Below are positions 1 to 10,910 of a DNA stretch of 64,000 nucleotides, piece after piece. Origin of the DNA: Phlebiopsis flavidoalba. Its lineage: Eukaryota; Basidiomycota; Agaricomycetes; Polyporales; Phanerochaetaceae. The position numbers and the translations under genes were made by a program. The notes under the pieces are model-generated. The model saw only the letters and a list, made by a program, of their open reading frames with translations, searched no databases and was not told the origin of the DNA. The stretch is taken from positions 248,001-312,000 of the forward strand of contig JAOCPU010000039.1 of NCBI GenBank assembly GCA_035772785.1. The letters are read 5' to 3'. Numbering within the stretch: the stretch's first letter is position 1; each line of letters opens with the position of its first letter.

Positions 1-2379
1 GGAACACTGTTGTTCAGAAAACATGATGCACGACATGACATGGAACAGATGAACATACCGAATTGGGAAGAAAAAGCACGTAACGTAGTCTTGCGACATA
101 AGCCAAGGGATGACCTTCTGGTAGAAGGCCCAAACCTTCGCCAGAGGTTTAGCCTGACGATCTCCTCCGAAGTTCTCGCATCGCACAATGTCAGGTTTAT
201 CAATGCGGAAATGTTAACGACAGACGGGACAAACCTGGATCCTAAGGCCGCGAAACTCCGTGATGACAACAGGCTTGCAGTACTTGGAATGCCAGTAGCT
301 CAACGTAAGCCATTCATGTTATCAGCGCTCGGGTATAGTAGAAGGGAGGGGCGTTTGTGGGAGAACTGTGCGTAGAACATGTGAGTAGCGGCTTACAACG
401 GGACGCGGGACGAAACAGACGTTACCTGGCAGCCACCATTGCTAAGCATCCAATGAACCGTCAAGCGCATCCACTTCTCCAGCCGCGCAGATCACAGGAC
501 GTGACAGCGGGTGCCCCAAAGGTCCATAACCTTCGCTACCTTGGGCTGGCACCGGAGGAATTCCAGAACGCGGGTCGGCATCCACCGAGGAGCCATGTTC
601 CAAGCTGAGAGTAATCATCGGGCCCTAGAACGTCAGAATCTTCTTTGTGCATGCAGACGGTGGTATGAAGAGCCTAACTCACATCGCCTTCAATGCACAG
701 TAAAAAAAAAATAGACAAGGTTGGAAAGCCGGAACGACAAGCTTGTTCCAGTCTCGCCAGCTGCTTAGGGCCCAAAGCATGGGCGCGAATTTGAGACCGT
801 GATTTGTCGTGAGGCGTCCATGGGCTCCAAGTGTAACTACTCACAGAAATAAGCTCAGGATGACCGTCCGACGGCCGACATAACTGGAAACTCCTAGCCC
901 ACTTGTTGTACAGCACATTGACGAGCGAGCGCTGTTCGCGCTGTTGCCGGCCATACGCCTTTCCAACGCGCCCGCAGAGCCGGACGCAGGTGTAAGTAGG
1001 CGTATACGCGGGCAGCGAGCTCTTTGGTGTTAGTCGGCTTGACGGTCGGGGGGCTCGCGGGAGCGGCAGAAAGATGTCAGGAGCAGCGTGATTCGACACC
1101 TCAGGTCGACAGGGCCAGCGCAGAGAAGAAGTAGGCCTGGGCTTGCAGCGGAGCCGTTGGCAACACGCTTTTTCTTCTTTTGCGAGGGGCCTCGTGGACG
1201 TGGGGGACCTGCCTGTTTGAGGTGCTGTGAGGCCAGCAGATATCGCATTCAACAGGGGTCGAAAAGCGACCCGTGGTCGCGAACCACATCGCGAGCCGTG
1301 GCAATAGCCATCAGGTTAAGCAGCTAATGAAGCAGGCAGCCATAGTAGCAAGGGAATCAGGAAGGAGATGTACTGGACAAAAGACGTGTTGTGAGCCTAC
1401 AAGGCTGCAGAGAAACTGGGTTGTGATGGAGGGACAAAGAGTTCGTTGGCAAGAGAATGCCGTAGTCGAGAGCGTCGGGGAATGATATATATTACTTACG
1501 GTAATCGCCAAGCCCACCCTAATTGGGCCCTGCCACGCCGTGGGCAACAGATTTTTGCAGAGGGCTCAGCAACGGGGTGGTATTTCCTCGCCGACACTCT
1601 GGCCCAGGGGCTGCTAAAGCGACGACGACGGCGCCTCCGTCAAAGAGAAATCTCGGTCGGAGGGGCGCGACTTCGGGAGGGCGACGACCCAGAACGCGAC
1701 TGGGCAGCTGTCCGGCGGTCTGGGGGTCGCGAGAATTCACTTAAATGCCCTAGAAGCGCAAAGCAAGATTGTTGAATGACCGGGCGCGGCTAGTTCCACT
1801 ATGTGTCTCGCACGCAAAGGCGGTTGTGATTCCAATCCGCCAAGCGTGAGCCAGGCGGCAGTTTTTTTATTTCCTGGCGGAACATGTGGTAAGTCGGAAA
1901 AGCGTGTTAGGACAAGCGCTGGGATCTTGTGTTGACAGATGGGGTGGAAGTCGAGCGGGCGAGGGCAGGTAACATGACGACATTAAGGTAGAGTCCCGGA
2001 TTTTTCCACACACACGTGTATCAGAAAATCGATTCTCGCTGGCAACTCAGCCTCTTTTATTCTTCCTCAACGGCCCCGCTAGTTTGACACGCAATAAACG
2101 CTGGTTGCACCGGCGTTCAGTAGCACTCACCAAAAATCCAGCCAGTTTCGTATCCCCCACATGTGTCATGACTCCCCGCAACTGCGCCCGAGGTCTAAGA
2201 TCACACGTGGTGCAAGACCCGGGCGGTGCCCTCCGGCTGCGCAGAGGAAAAGGTCGACGAGACCACGCCGGCCGGCTTTTCACAGTCTGCGCAACAACAC
2301 GGACTCCGTTTGACGTGGCACGAGATCTCGCTCACACTACCATGCGTCAATATAGGTCTTTTGCCTGAAATCTTGACGT
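1..2379. other. No supportable gene; isolated ORFs only
   Basis: No family is recognisable on either strand. The longest clean reading frame near the edge is a 121-codon + ORF at 10-375 (starting MFRKHDARHDMEQ, ending YSRREGRLWENCA). It has no motif I know and could be an internal exon of a gene that begins outside the window. The other frames here are short, Arg/Pro-rich and overlap one another on both strands, as expected of GC-rich non-coding DNA. Given the high indel rate elsewhere, a diverged gene could still hide in this stretch. Confidence 0.4.
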
Positions 2380-2479
2380 ATGGTTACCACGGATGATAGG
2401 CCTGAAGACAATTCTTGCACTGCGCCTGTTTCAGGAGGACGATGGTACGTGCTCATGCTCATCAAGGAATCGGCGTTCA

Positions 2480-3472
2480 CTAATGAGACTCATATCCACC
2501 GGCGCGTGAGAGTCTCAGTGTGCCCCAGGTGTGGAGTCCACTGTCGGTCGGCAACACCTCACGGGCCCTCCGGCGTCGGGCTTACGGGTTTATTGGTATC
2601 TCTGACCAACTCGCAGGGCCGCGCAGAACGGCCGTCGAGCTCCTCAACGGAAAAGAGCTCGACGGTCGCCGCGCGCGATCGTACCGAGATCGCAAAGCCG
2701 CTGAATCAGAAAGAGGTAAGAGGGAGAAGAAGTTTAAGAGGAAGCCCTTGGCCGGCGTCCGTGGCAGCACAAGGCGGTCCCGGGCGAGCTCACCGCGAGG
2801 AATCTGAGGCGCCACGGCGAGGTGGTCAAAGCTATTTGAATGCGCCCCTGCCACCGATTGAGGCAGCCAAAGCCCAAGAAGAAAGAAGAAGAACAACGTG
2901 AGTTGATAATAAAGAACGACTATTGTGACTTATTCTGACGCATATACCCAGCGCAAGAAGCAGCGCGCAAGACCGAAGATGGTGAAGCCCCTGTTGAGGG
3001 CGCTGTTGGTTGAGGGTGAGGCTGCTGATGGGCGCCGAAAGCCAAAGAAGCCGCGCCAGCGCAAGCACCCCGCGCTCCTCGTCCCCCTCGGTAGCGCCGC
3101 TGGTGAAGAGCCCGCTGGCGAGCCTTCCAAGACTGTCCTCTTTGTCGCAAACCTCGGTTTCAGCATTGGTGATGAGGAGCTTGCTGCCATCTTCACTGAT
3201 GCCGGCATCAGGGTCAACTCTGCTCGCATCGTCCGCCGGCCGTTGGGGAAAGCCCCCGCAAGAGCAAAGGCTAAACGGATTCGTCGATGTCGGTGACGAG
3301 GCTGCCCAGGCTAAGTGCCATCGAGGTCCTCCAGGGCAAGGAAGTCGGTGGAAGGCCCATCGCCGTCAAGGTTGCCGTGAACTCCCAACAGGAGGACGAG
3401 GAGGCCGAAGGCGAGGCTGGTGCCACCGAAGCCAAGTCTGACAGCCCTGACGCCGTCGTCATTGCATCCTAA
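2480..3472 (+). CDS. Two-RRM nucleic-acid-binding protein (Sbp1-like), frame-broken
   Basis: RNA-binding protein with two RRM domains separated by a Lys/Glu-rich linker, the layout of fungal Sbp1/Rnp1-type single-stranded nucleic-acid-binding proteins (mRNA binding in nucleus or cytoplasm). The first RRM is represented by its RNP1-like strand YGFIGIS (2580-2600) followed by AVELLNGKELDGRR and, in another frame, EIAKPLNQKE. The linker holds a GTGAGT...CCCAG intron (about 2899-2950) inside a Lys-rich run. The second RRM begins at RNP2 VLFVANLGFS (3135-3164). Its RNP1 (NGFVDVGDEAAQAK, near 3280) lies in a different frame from both its RNP2 and its end (VLQGKEVGGRPIAVKVAVNS). The C-terminus is acidic and stops at TAA 3470-3472. 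At least four +/-1 shifts occur. The N-terminal start is not identifiable; 2480 is a minimum guess. Family assignment is by recognition, not search. Confidence 0.75.
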
Positions 3473-4070
3473 ATGCACACCTGCTCGTGCCATGCATTAC
3501 CATCCCCCATCCCCCCACTCCGCGCTTGTTCGACTTCGTCTGCTCTGTGTCGCTGGGGCTTGCTGGTGACTGTTGCTCGGTATATGCGAACTGGTGTCGT
3601 TTCATCATGTTTTACCTTTCTAACGACGTTCACTTGCAACTCCTCCGCTAGCGGTCTGGTGCCGTTTCAATGCGTCAAGTTTGTAACTGACGACTTTTAT
3701 AAGGGACTTTCTCTCTCAACTCTGGCAAACTGGAATGATAATTGTATAATGATCCACGGAATGACTGACTTTACGTTACTATAATATTCGGGTTACTTTG
3801 CACCTGTGTGATTGTCCGCTGTGGTTTGAGCTCGCCAAAACTACATTCAACCCACCCAAGCCTCAAAGCCTCAAAGCCTCAAACCAGGTTCATGACGAAC
3901 AAAAACCCTAACCATGAGATCACTGCCACAAGTGATAGACTTTTTTGTCTGTTTCTTGACCTGGTTCCACGCTGATTGTGCGACGCTTTCTAGAGCTCGC
4001 CGCCGCAGCGGAGTTGCCATTCTCACGGAGCTTCCATTGGCCCCGCGGGCTTTACATGTAAGCGCACACC
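3473..4070. other. Intergenic region between the RRM and G-patch genes
   Basis: The stretch begins with the pyrimidine-rich 3' flank of the RRM gene and becomes AT-richer around 3700-3800. Near 3860-3880 the short phrase CCTCAAAG is repeated three times in a row. No coding frame is convincing. It should contain the RRM gene's 3' UTR and the promoter of the + strand G-patch gene, but I see no clear TATA element. Confidence 0.45.
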
Positions 4071-5331
4071 ATGTCTGACGAGGAAGACGATTACCTGTCT
4101 GACAGGTTCCTGGTCGAAACGACCGCATCCGCCGCGTCTTCGTCCTCGAAAACATACTCACAGCGCCGAAAGAAGCTCTGCGCGTGTCCGCGATCAAGAA
4201 TGAGCAGAAACCGGAGGAAGACGCGGCGCGAGCTTGAGCAGGAGTCCCGAGAGAGGGGCTGAGCAAGAGTCTGTTTCGAGCGAGCACAAGACGAAGCCCA
4301 GGAAGGCGGGGCGGGGCGAGCAAGGCCCTTGCCATGATGATGAAGAGGGGCTTCAAGCCCGAGGACAGTCGTTTGGGCCAGCCAGACCACGTAGTTGGAG
4401 AAGAGCCGTTCGCCTTCACAAGATCCAAGTGCGACTACCACCCCCGCGAATAGGACACGAAGAGGATCCTGAGGCGAAACCTGGTGTAACATCACAACAC
4501 CGAGTGAATCCGCTCCCTCTGAATGAATGGTCCGGTGAGTTAGATCTGTCGCGACAGACTGTAAAATGTTCATGTCTATCAAGGAAAGACGGGTATTGGC
4601 CTCTGCGTAAGCGTGCAGCGTCGCCCAACGCGTCCGAACGTCTCGCCAAGATGGCAAAGATGGTCGAGGAGCGCACGCACGTCGACTTCCGCGATCGTGC
4701 GCGCACGGAGTAACGAAGAGCGGCGCGCCGAGAAGCAGCTCGGGCCAGCACAGCGTACGTGCGACCACCCTTGACGAGAAAGCTGGGCGCGATGGTAAGA
4801 CACATCACAACGCCCCCATCGCTTCAAGACGCATGCTTGACCCTTGATTTATTGCAGTTCAACGTGCTGTGGCTCAACCCCCCGAAACGTGGAGACCTTC
4901 CCGGATGGCTTCATATCGACGCCCTCGACGACCCCGATTTAATCACATCACTCAGACAACTGCAACCCGATCATAGCATAGAGGGACGTCTACGGGCACG
5001 CAATGAAGGCTGATGCGCTGCAAACCGGTTGCAAGTCCTGGAGGACGAGGACGAGGCGGCGGTGCAGGAAGGAGGACCTCAGCAGAGACCCCATATTCCG
5101 AGGAAGATATCAAGGAAGCGGCCCAGTTTCTGCGACTCGCGGTACGGTTGTGCGTGGCTTTCTTCAGTGCGCAGCTGCTAAGTTATTTGTGCAGGCGAAG
5201 GATCGGCTTGAGCTCGTCTTGACTACCTGAGGCGTAGATACGCATATGCTTCTGGTGCGGAACACATATAACGACCATGACGACATGGATTCAAATTGTC
5301 CGGAGTAGGACGAGGAGAGTCGCACGACTAG
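4071..5331 (+). CDS. G-patch and DUF4187 protein, GPATCH11 (CCDC75) homologue, frame-broken
   Basis: Homologue of human GPATCH11/CCDC75, a probable spliceosome-associated protein with an N-terminal coiled coil, a G-patch (typically a helicase cofactor) and a C-terminal DUF4187 domain. Start MSDEEDDYLSDRFL at 4071 is the family N-terminus. Then come KTYSQRRK, EALRVSAIKNEQ, NRRKTRRELEQESRERG, LSKSLF and ERAQDEAQEGG, each in an alternating frame, then the G-patch-like ALAMMMKRGFKPEDSRLG (about 4330-4380). ASPNASERLAKMAKMVEE follows a GTGAGT intron (about 4534-4582). FNVLWLNP follows a GTAAGA...TTGCAG intron (4795-4858). DUF4187 gives YSEEDIKEAAQFLRLA, an intron (about 5141-5197), AKDRLELVLTYLRRR, then CFWCG (5247-5261) and NCPG, with stop TAG 5329-5331. 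Four compensating shifts fall between 4169 and 4276, three of them in simple homopolymers. Confidence 0.88.
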
Positions 5332-5789
5332 GCAGATGTATTCGGTGCTCGATGTGCTACACGGTGTTGTTTTTATTTTTGAACACAGAACGCCTGTACA
5401 GAAAGGAACGTGAGACATATTCACAGTGGGAGAGAAACGACAGTGTAGTTGGACAACGCCGAGGAACAAAATGCGACGACGAGTGGAAGATCAGAAGTGA
5501 GAGCCTGTTGTGCGAATGAGTGACGATGAGTACCGTGCAAGCAAAGTGCCAAGATGGATGAATGAGCGAAAAGGGGTACTCGAGTGCAAGAGGAGGAGTC
5601 TCACGAAGCCGAAGGAGAGGTCCACGCAGAAAGCCCAACTAAGATGAGAGCAAGCGCAAATGCTTCAGGGTGAAAGTGAAGTGGAAGCATTTGCCCGGCC
5701 AAGCCAGTTAAATAAAGTATAAAATACAGTCGTGGTAGGATACAATGATGCTCGAACACAAATCCCGGGGTGAGGCTGCGGGATAGATG
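5332..5789. other. Intergenic: between the G-patch gene and a convergent minus-strand gene
   Basis: No domain is visible. ORFs here are short and opposed on both strands. The stretch should hold the 3' ends of two convergent genes, the + G-patch gene and the - gene at 5790-6804. It is AT-rich around 5690-5750, consistent with untranslated 3' sequence. Confidence 0.4.
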
Positions 5790-6804
5790 GGGTTTAAGCA
5801 AGAGGCGAAAAATACGACGACGATGGCGACTCTCCGCGTCGCGTGCCCTGCAGGAGACTTCTGCAAGTTCGCTGGAGCGCGTCATGAGGAGACCGTCTGT
5901 CGGACGCGTCGTTTTCGCTGGCCGACGTCCTGCTGTTCGTGCTGCGCGAAAAACGCGTTTGACGACGCATCCGATGGAGTATCATCATCTGTATCAGACG
6001 ACTGTGGCGCTGCGTCGGAAGGAAGGTGGGCAAAAAGAGGCGGGAAGCAAAATGTGGGGAGGGTTGGGATGGATACGGGAACCGAGGGGCTTGTTGAGCG
6101 CCGCTTTGAACGGCTGGGGAAAGTGGGTGAGATGGGCGAAGATTGCGGACTCCGCAGGCGGACAAAGGACGAGATGGGCGTATTTGCGATGAGGTCGGCG
6201 TCGAGAGTGAGCTTTTTCTCTACTCGGCGGCTGAGACCGTTCACGGGGCGGGTGCGTGAGACCCCGCAGCGGGGAGGAAGAACGGGGAGAGTTTGGAGAG
6301 CGCCTATGAAACCATTCAGTGTGAGTAACTGAGATCAGCTTGCACAATAAGATGGGAGAAAATATGCTCACTCTTCGGTGGATGATTCTGGAGATTGTCC
6401 GGGATCGCACCTGGCATGCTGCTTCGCCTGATGTGCGACTGTGGGCACCATCAGCTCAGGCCCCGCATGGCCTTAATGAATTTTTACTCACGATGGCGGG
6501 CATGTAGGGCGAGATAGTACCGGACGCGGTGCTTTCGTCGCTCGAGCTCGACGTCCGGGGGACGGTCTGGTTCGAGGACGAGACCACGATGTACGGCGGG
6601 CGGGCCGTCCATGTCGTAGTCGCTATTTGGCTCGAGCGAAGCCGCCACTTGACTGCGAGATGGTCGAGATGGAGGAGGAGTACGAGGACGAGCGAGAGTG
6701 TCCTCCGCGGTAGGACGAACGGTCAGAGTCTTTGACGGTCCGAGGGGGCTGCTTTCGAGACCGAGAGTGGCCATGAGCTCGACGAAGGATGGCAGAGTGG
6801 TCAT
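5790..6804 (-). CDS. Uncharacterised basidiomycete protein with LPSFVELM N-terminus
   Basis: The reading starts at ATG 6804-6802 with MTTLPSFVELMATLGLES, an N-terminus I associate with a family of unnamed Agaricomycete proteins (from memory, not searched). It continues Ser/Pro/Arg-rich; after a shift it reads RPPYIVVSSSNQTVP and ISPYMPAI, ending at a GTGAGT donor (about 6495). One or more short introns lie between about 6495 and 6320. The next clear block, ANTPISSFVRLRSPQSSPIS then PSVPVSIPTLPTFCFPP, leads into an acidic/Ser tail (TDDDTPSDASSNAFFAQHEQ). The stop is uncertain (5882 in one frame, further in another). No enzyme or DNA-binding motif is visible; the composition suggests an intrinsically disordered regulatory protein. 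Confidence 0.55.
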
Positions 6805-9800
6805 GGTGGTGAACAGAAGGCCAGAGGCAGAGTTGGCCGCCTGTACGCACCGACCCTATTAATAATGAAGGAGGGCAGTACATTGGATACGGGACCAGGG
6901 AGAAAGGAGCGGTTGCCAAGGGCTGGGTGGGCTGTAGGTAGGCGTTACTATTGTGCGCGTTGACGTTGATTCCGGAGAGGCGTGCGCAAGACAATACTGG
7001 AGACAATCAGAATACAATATCATGAGAAACGCTATTGCCCCAAACACGTCGACATGAATCATTTCGGTCGATAAGACAAACTCTGTCCGTCGTCGTCGAC
7101 AAGGAGATGTGTCTCGAGCAGCGTACAGCAACCCGCTCAATCAAAAACTGCATCAAGCCGCCTCGAGGCGCCTGCACGCCAGGGACGCCCTCCCCAACGA
7201 CGCCATGGCCGCCCGCAGCAAATTCGGAGCCTCGAAATAAACCGGTGCAGGTTACAACGGATGCCAATCCAAACCCGTCTGTGCGGCCAGCTGCTCCCCA
7301 TCAGCCTCACGCGAAACGCGGGTACAACAGATGGTCGCCCATCGTCTGTGTTACAGCGTGCCCCAGTGATGTGCGCGCGAGTGCATAAAAACCAAATGCA
7401 AGTCGCACGGTATTTGCACATTCAGCGAATATTCGCGTGCGCATAAAATCGTTCGAGGATTCTCACGGTAGGCTGCACAATCAGCAGCCAGTAGGAATGC
7501 ACCATCACACGACCATCAACGTTGCATCAACGCTGGCTTACCTCGGTGCTGCTTCGGTGAGCGTGGCGGCCGGCTCCTCGCCCGCGCCGGACTTGAGTTT
7601 TATCGTGTTAGCGCGCAGCGTTCCAGCAACGCCTAGCAAGGTTTTACAAGTTATGATCACCACGACAAGATGTTGGATAGGGACTGAGAGGGCTGGTCAA
7701 TGTTAAATCAATATCTTGCCACGCTATGAGATTGAGAATATTGCTGAGTAAAGACAACTTAAGGTGGGGTAAATACCAACGTACATGCCCCCAGCACGGT
7801 GCAGTGCCGCTAATACTGGTGAAGGAGCCGATTCCATGGAATATACTCATCCCATAGCGTATTACACCCATTTTGTATCATTTTAAACCCACGCAGGTCA
7901 AATATCTTGGTTTTTTGGCTGTCTACCTCACTCAGAAGCAGGCATTACTCGTTAAGGTAAATGCAGTGATGGCATCATAAATTCAACCCTCATTTTGTTC
8001 GCATCGTGCCAAGAGCTTGAACAAACGTCTGTTGCTTTGAATATTCGCCGGGTTTCACATCACTGGCGTGCCCCCACGCTAAGCAGCTGCCCCTACACCT
8101 CAGTTGCTGACCGACGTCGGGCGTGCAGTCGTCGTCGCGACTAGCATGCCACATCTGTCTGTGGACGCCAGTGGGTGTGCTCACTAGTCTTCTCGCGACT
8201 ACATACTACGCGAGAGCCTCGTGGCGTCATCTCATTTCAGGGCAGGCCATCGTTGATGGCAACCTAGATGCATCTCAGGGCGTACGTATATTCCGGAGTG
8301 CCGGTCCTCGGTATCCTGGTTATGCTCCTATTGTCGTACTTATATTACAACAACGCCACTCAAGCTACACGGTTTCGATGCGTGTCCAAGGCATGTTACC
8401 AGTCATTCAGGCTTCTCATCCACAAATTCAAAACTAGTGTTACTACAAGGCGGTCCAAAATCGGCTCCGCGCTTTCTGCCACTCGGAGCGTCGAGGTCTC
8501 CTGCGACCACTCTGCTACGATTCTTGCCATAGGCCGTAAGCTGTTGACTTGTGCACTACCGTGACGGTACAATCAGACTTGGCATCGGCACCATCCCGAT
8601 GAACGCACCGTCATATCCTGGCCGTTCTCCGCCACCTTCCATTTGTACTCTGACCCATTCGCCTTGAACCGGCGCGACCTGTGTGTGGCGGTCAGACTCT
8701 GCCTAAACGGTCGTACGTACGCGACGTACTTGCTGGCTGGTCGACTTCTTACTCTTCCGCAGTTCGCGTATGTGCACCTACACGACCCTCAGTATGGGAG
8801 TGGTGGACGATTAATAATGAGCCACATGACATACCTTCTCCGTCCCGCCGAAGAACACGTTGCAGGCGGTATCGGACTGCCAGTCTATTGTACCAGCCGG
8901 ATCCCACCGTCCAATTCTGTCGTTTATCCGGTGATAGTTTGGTTACGCCCGTCCCCGCAGCCCTTGGATCACCGGATGGTAGAACTGCACCGGAGGAGCT
9001 CCAGCAATGAGGAAAATGATGCGGCGCGGGCAGCCCTCACTTTGTACAGCTCCGTCTCACTCTCCTGCCCGTCGATAGTCTTCACTTGTTTTGATTGAAC
9101 TTGAACGCATATCATTAGCATGTGTGAGATCCGCCGCGGGTCGCAAAGCGGATGCGAAGGACGAGATCGTTTTCTGGCATCAGGGAGCAATGAGTAGAGG
9201 GAGCAAGAAAAAACAGAGTGAGCGATACATACACTGGGGGATTAAATACGCTGGAGCCACTTAGATCCATGGGCCGGTCTTGATGGGATATACACAGCAA
9301 TCATGAGGCTGAGGGTATTGCTCGCCAGATCTTCGATATGTAGGCGATATAATCCTGCTAATCCCATATCTCAAGACATCGAAATGGAAGCACATACCTG
9401 AGGAGGGCTTCTGTAGCTCATTCGGAGGGCCGACGTCGACGATTTGGATCCCGGCTTGGCACACGGGATACCTACACGGAACCTTCATGGATCTAGATGA
9501 CCGTAACCTGCAGCACATAATTCGAGACATTGCAAGCATAAACGTTTGACGTCGACAGTCATTTGGGAATCCTGCAGCTTTGCGCCGTCGAATGAAAACT
9601 GCACGATGTGCACACGTCTGACGCAGGGTTCGGGCATATCCCTGCAAGGCACAGCAGTGAGCAACTACACGCTGCGAGCGGCGGGAGACCTTGTCCGCGT
9701 TGCAATGAGCAGATTCCGGCGACCCAGGGAGCTGATAGCGTTATCGATGGGGAGAATCGCTGCCGCTGCGTGAGCATGGTCCGGATACAGATCCTGCCAT

Positions 9801-10910
9801 TGAGATAGACCGTGTCGGAATTCGGGGATAGGCCACAGGTGGCTCGGTCGGCGAGACGGTAAGAAGAAATCCTTCGTCAAGATGATCTCACAGAGCGAGA
9901 TCGCTATTGTGCGGGCACAGCATCCGAAACTTCCTGAGTTTAATCGTCTGCCCTGAGCAGTCAGAGTTTGGCTAACTCAATCAGCGGAGGTAGAATATGC
10001 TTACCCTCGGACATCGGAGACATGCACTTCTTACTCGCACCCATCATCACGCTCACGCATCCCATTAATTCCCGGACGCGAGGATGGGACGCGGGCCGCG
10101 CGAAGGCTGGCTATGATTGTAGACACGCGCCACATCGGTTGAATAGGATCAACATTTTGACGATACTCTGCGGTCACACGCAGTGCGGGCGTGCTTTCTG
10201 CTAAAGGCGTCATGTTTCCGCCACGATGGGCAAGGCTGAGTCTGCCTGCTGCAGCTCGGCAGTTATATAAAAAAACCACAAGTACAACGTGGATGTTCTA
10301 CGCGATTCGTATCAGTTCGACGACGGCAGACCAGGGAATAAGAATGTGGCTCACGTCGTCGAGTGGTGGGCATCCCGCGCACAGTCCCCCAGATGGCGGT
10401 CGCAGAGCAAGTACTTTACCCGGACACCTGCAGTTTCTACTGTTGTCAAGGTTGGAGAACGTGGAGAGCGCGGGACACTAGAAATTGATCCCACTAGTGC
10501 GGCTCATATGCAATTACTCTTGTGTGAGTTGCGGGCTCAGCACCCTCGTCGAAAGCTGGACACTAACACTCGTCTTCACTCACTGTGAGCGGACTCATTC
10601 TAACGTAGTTCACATTCGGCAGGCTGCGAAGAACGATTCTTACGAACATCCCGCGAGGGACCGCAAAGGGCCGCGACCCACCGGCTAGGCCGGAAAACGG
10701 TGATGGCGGCGGGCCGAGTCGGATCATTTTATCAACGTAGGCGTATGCCGGTGCCGAGAGGACGAGTGCTCTTACTCAGCAGGATTCCTCTCGAGTCTGT
10801 GCAAATCCCGCCTCCCACTCTCGCCCTGCCCAGTTACCCGTTTATCAGCTCAACGTCCGGGTACAAGCTTTCCCAGTGTAAAGCTTCCTCTACCTGCTAC
10901 TCCTCGTAAA
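6805..10910. other. Gene-poor stretch with scattered unassigned ORFs
   Basis: About 4 kb with no family I can name. Possible coding fragments: a + 98-codon ORF at 8268-8564 with one hydrophobic stretch (SGVPVLGILVMLLLSYLYY) and a basic tail; a + 151-codon ORF at 8643-9098; and a + frame around 9468-9545 reading YLHGTFMDLDDRNLQHII with GT/AG-like edges. The + ORF at 10289-10588 is also unassigned. None has a catalytic motif, and neighbouring frames on both strands are comparably open, so I do not call genes. Promoter DNA for the bZIP gene should lie near 10700-10910. Confidence 0.4.

Noticed and set aside
4071..4380. Programmed ribosomal frameshifting or trans-frame coding in the G-patch gene
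   Set aside because: There are too many shifts in both directions, several at ordinary homopolymers, and the same pattern occurs in unrelated genes. Sequence error explains it better.
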